Source: Gymnorhina tibicen (lineage: Eukaryota > Chordata > Aves > Passeriformes > Artamidae). Taken from it: a DNA stretch of 64,000 bases. Position numbers and translations under genes: made by a program. The DNA lies in contig VXAZ01005568.1 in the NCBI GenBank assembly GCA_013399875.1, forward strand, positions 248,001 to 312,000. The letters are read 5' to 3'. Below, piece by piece: positions 61,314 through 64,000 of this stretch. The notes under the pieces are model-generated. The model had not been told where the DNA came from, searched no databases, and was given only the letters and a program-made list of their open reading frames with translations. Each line of letters starts with the position of its first letter. Within the stretch, counting starts at the first letter, position 1.

Positions 61314-64000
61314 AAGCTTCCATACAAATACTTCTGTTTCCATGTAGCAACAGTGAAAAAAGATCAAAACACTCTAGGGAAGGTCTAGACTATTTAAAGT
61401 AAAACCGTAAATAAAAAAAAAATTTAAAAGTATCCTTATTGTGGCCCATATTTAACATTAGATTCAGCCGTAACTGATTTTTTTAAGAAGAAAGTACTGG
61501 CTTTTATTTTACATTAAACACGTTGTTCACTGAAAACCATGTAGTTATTTACATTAGGTCTGGTAAAACAGGAGCCTCCCAGCTCAAATTTAGGCTAGGA
61601 AAGGATTAGTGTGAAGACAGAGTGAAATTCATGGTGCCATTTATCATTTTTAATGATGATTATTTGGGAATAAAATACGGATTTTATGACTCTGGCAATA
61701 AGAATCCTCTTCAGGAGAAACCTGCAGTGAACGTTTGGCTACTCTCACATAGAAAGATTTTGCTTTCTGGCAGAGAAGCACTCTTGTTCCATGGCCTTTA
61801 TTAAAGTTTAAAAGAAGTGTTGACTTTTCCCTGTATTTCATGCTGTGGAGGGAAGAAACAAACTTCTCTCTGAGCTGACCTTTAGGAGATGTTGTGTTGC
61901 CTTAAGCCCTGTCATTAAACATAGCAGTGAGCACTAATGTTTATGATAGAATGCTAAAATAGAATCTAGACAATAGGAACCCCTCTTTACTTTTCTGCTG
62001 CATCCTGCTGTCCAAAAAATATATGTATATTATCCAGGGTCACTTAGTAATTTGTATGTATGGATATATTTTATGCACATAAAAGAATAATATGAATTAT
62101 CTGTAAACATCTGTGGATGTTCTAAAAATCAAAAGCATTTCTTTAGGACTGGTACTGAGCAGGAACTTGTGTCTGTGGTTTCAGTACCATCTTGCTGTTT
62201 GTTTATATCAGTAAAACTTCAGACCCTGGTTTCCCTTTTGCCCTCTAAGCACTACGAACAACAGAACAGAGTAAAATAACAACTGAAAAAACTTTCTTCT
62301 GCCAAATATCTGCTGCCTTCATAAGATCACGTCTTCTGATTTTTCTTAACTATTTTTTTTTTTTTGGTGCATTTAAGGCCTGAAAGCAGTGACCCTGTTG
62401 CTAAGCAACTGAGATGCTTAGGCCTCAGCCCTGGTGGTTGAGATGAAAAAAGGTCAATTAATGTGGCAGGCCTGTCCTTATCAATATGCTACTGTGGCAC
62501 CAACTTTTATTTCTTTACAGTAATATATCATAATAAGTTTTGTAGGTCTTTATACTGCAGATCTCCTTCTGAATAAAAGCATAACTAAGACTTGAGGGTA
62601 TGTCTGATATAACAGAAAATGTAACCATAAAAAAAAGAAATCCAGAATAGAAATCATCTGACTGCTGACTATCCTGCTGTGCTGCCTGAGGCAGTTACAC
62701 ATTTCCATTGAGTTATTTTATGATCAGGCCAGTATGTTATTGAAATATTATCTCTTTAGCCTTTCTCATTCTGATAAGAAATGACAGGCTCTCAGAACAC
62801 TAATACACATGGAGAACAAAATATGGAGCTGTGGAGAAAATTCAGTTGGGGCAAGGAACAGCAGCTCAAGTATATTCCTATTAAAACTTCCTCACCAGTC
62901 TTGTGTTGGATTTTAAATAACTGTCCCTGTTTTTATTCCAAAGTGAATAAACCTTTACTCCCTAGTACTACTACTATCACTACCACAAAATTTGTCAAAT
63001 AATTTAGCAGTATGAAGTACTAGCTATATGGAAAGTCTTCCTAATTGGGAAACATTTAAAAGGCAGTCAACTGCTCATTACTGCATTTTTAAAGCATTTG
63101 GAGAACCTAAAATCCACTGGCTGTTCCTGTTGTCCTCCTCTGCCCATTGATCAGGCTCCTGGCAGGGAAGATTCCTCCCCTTCAGGAAACTATCAAAGGT
63201 GAACACCTACACAGGCTTCTATGGAGGAGGTTGCAGGCAGTGGCTGTGGTCACTTTGGGATCAATGGGTGACCCAGGGAGCCACCTTCCTCTCTTCCAGG
63301 GTGCATGGTGTCTCTGTTAGTGTCAGCAGGCTCCTCCTCCTTTCCAACATGCTCAGCAAGGGATGGAAGAAGCACCCTGGATGCCCCAGGAATTTGGAAG
63401 CACCTTCTGAATTATCAGGTGCTGCTAGTAGGGTAAAATGATGACACCATGCATTAGCTGGTACTGGGATGAGCAGTACCCAGACAAATTACCATAAGGA
63501 GAAAAAGATTTTCACATGATGATCTGAAAACACAAAAAATGCTTTGTCTGCATTACTGATCATTCTTCTTGACCAAATGCTGTTAGGGTCACAAGAAAAT
63601 TTAGTTTTCCTTATTTTTGGCAGTCTTCTCTGCTCAAGTGCTGCACTATCAAGAGTGATGCTCAGTGCAGTTGTTGATGGACTGGGAGTGCCATTTTTTG
63701 CCTGCTTTTTGCCCTTCCTCCAACCTTATCCTGTTGTGTAGGGCAGGAAGAAACCAGTCTGAACACTGTCTGAGTACTTAATTATGTATTCATTCCAGCG
63801 GTAATCAAGGATTGCATCTAGGTAATGATGGTGGTTTACATGAGTGATCCTTTCTATGGGTAAGATAGTGTGGAAGAAGCTTGGTGAGGATCTTTCTAAT
63901 GCCTACTAGCATCCCATAAACCATCCTATTCTGCACAAAATAGGAGTTAAAGCCAGAAAGGCATCCTGCTCTTAATCCTATAGCTACTGCAGAAAGAAAT
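61314..64000. other. unique non-coding DNA to window end
   Basis: No gene recognised. A GC-richer patch at about 63,120-63,430 carries an 80-codon plus frame (63,199-63,441) with a pyrimidine-rich lead-in, but no recognised domain and no good splice pair, so I do not call it an exon. A T run lies at about 62,353-62,365. Confidence 0.5.

Noticed and set aside
63199..63441. 80-codon GC-richer open frame considered as an exon
   Set aside because: Donor and acceptor candidates do not bracket the frame and no domain is recognised.

Overview
This window looks like vertebrate, specifically avian, nuclear DNA. It is AT-rich, has no bacterial-style gene packing, and carries no convincing protein-coding gene over 64 kb. 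The bird call rests on the repeats. There are three CR1 (chicken repeat 1) LINE copies, one of which keeps recognisable endonuclease and reverse-transcriptase blocks and the CR1 octamer-type 3' tail. There are also LTR pieces of kinds common in bird genomes and a thin scatter of old MIR-like and L3-like fossils. Repeat density is low, as is usual in birds. I cannot name the species; a neoavian or songbird genome is an inference.

Layout. Positions 22-435 hold an old minus-strand CR1 3' fragment, followed by a minus-strand MIR-like fossil at about 655-800. Positions 800-23,100 are mostly unique non-coding DNA. Within them are two further MIR-like fossils (10,285-10,385 and 12,155-12,295), a dense and possibly conserved block at 3,560-3,965, and a small exon-like segment with strong splice signals at 4,196-4,256. 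Positions 23,121-26,345 are a 5'-truncated minus-strand CR1. A 434-bp solo LTR (24,422-24,855) interrupts it and is flanked by a perfect 4-bp target duplication. Two related LTR fragments lie head to tail at 28,428-28,807. From 28.8 to 60 kb the sequence is again mostly unique. It contains several blocks rich in transcription-factor-like words (31.5, 32.1, 36.5 and 45.2-46.3 kb), two more exon-like segments (33,117-33,174 and 49,112-49,314), an L3-like fossil near 43.6 kb, microsatellites, and an assembly gap inside a CTCCT pentanucleotide repeat (53,510-53,677). A decayed plus-strand CR1 fills 60,190-61,313. The rest is unique DNA.

Interpretation. This is best read as intergenic or long-intron DNA, possibly a gene desert around a developmental regulator. 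That last step is inference from the word content of the candidate conserved blocks and would need cross-species alignment. No gene network, operon or novel protein system is visible. The clearest directly readable biology is the nested transposon history at 23.1-26.3 kb. Most open reading frames over 60 codons here are chance frames or lie inside or antisense to CR1.
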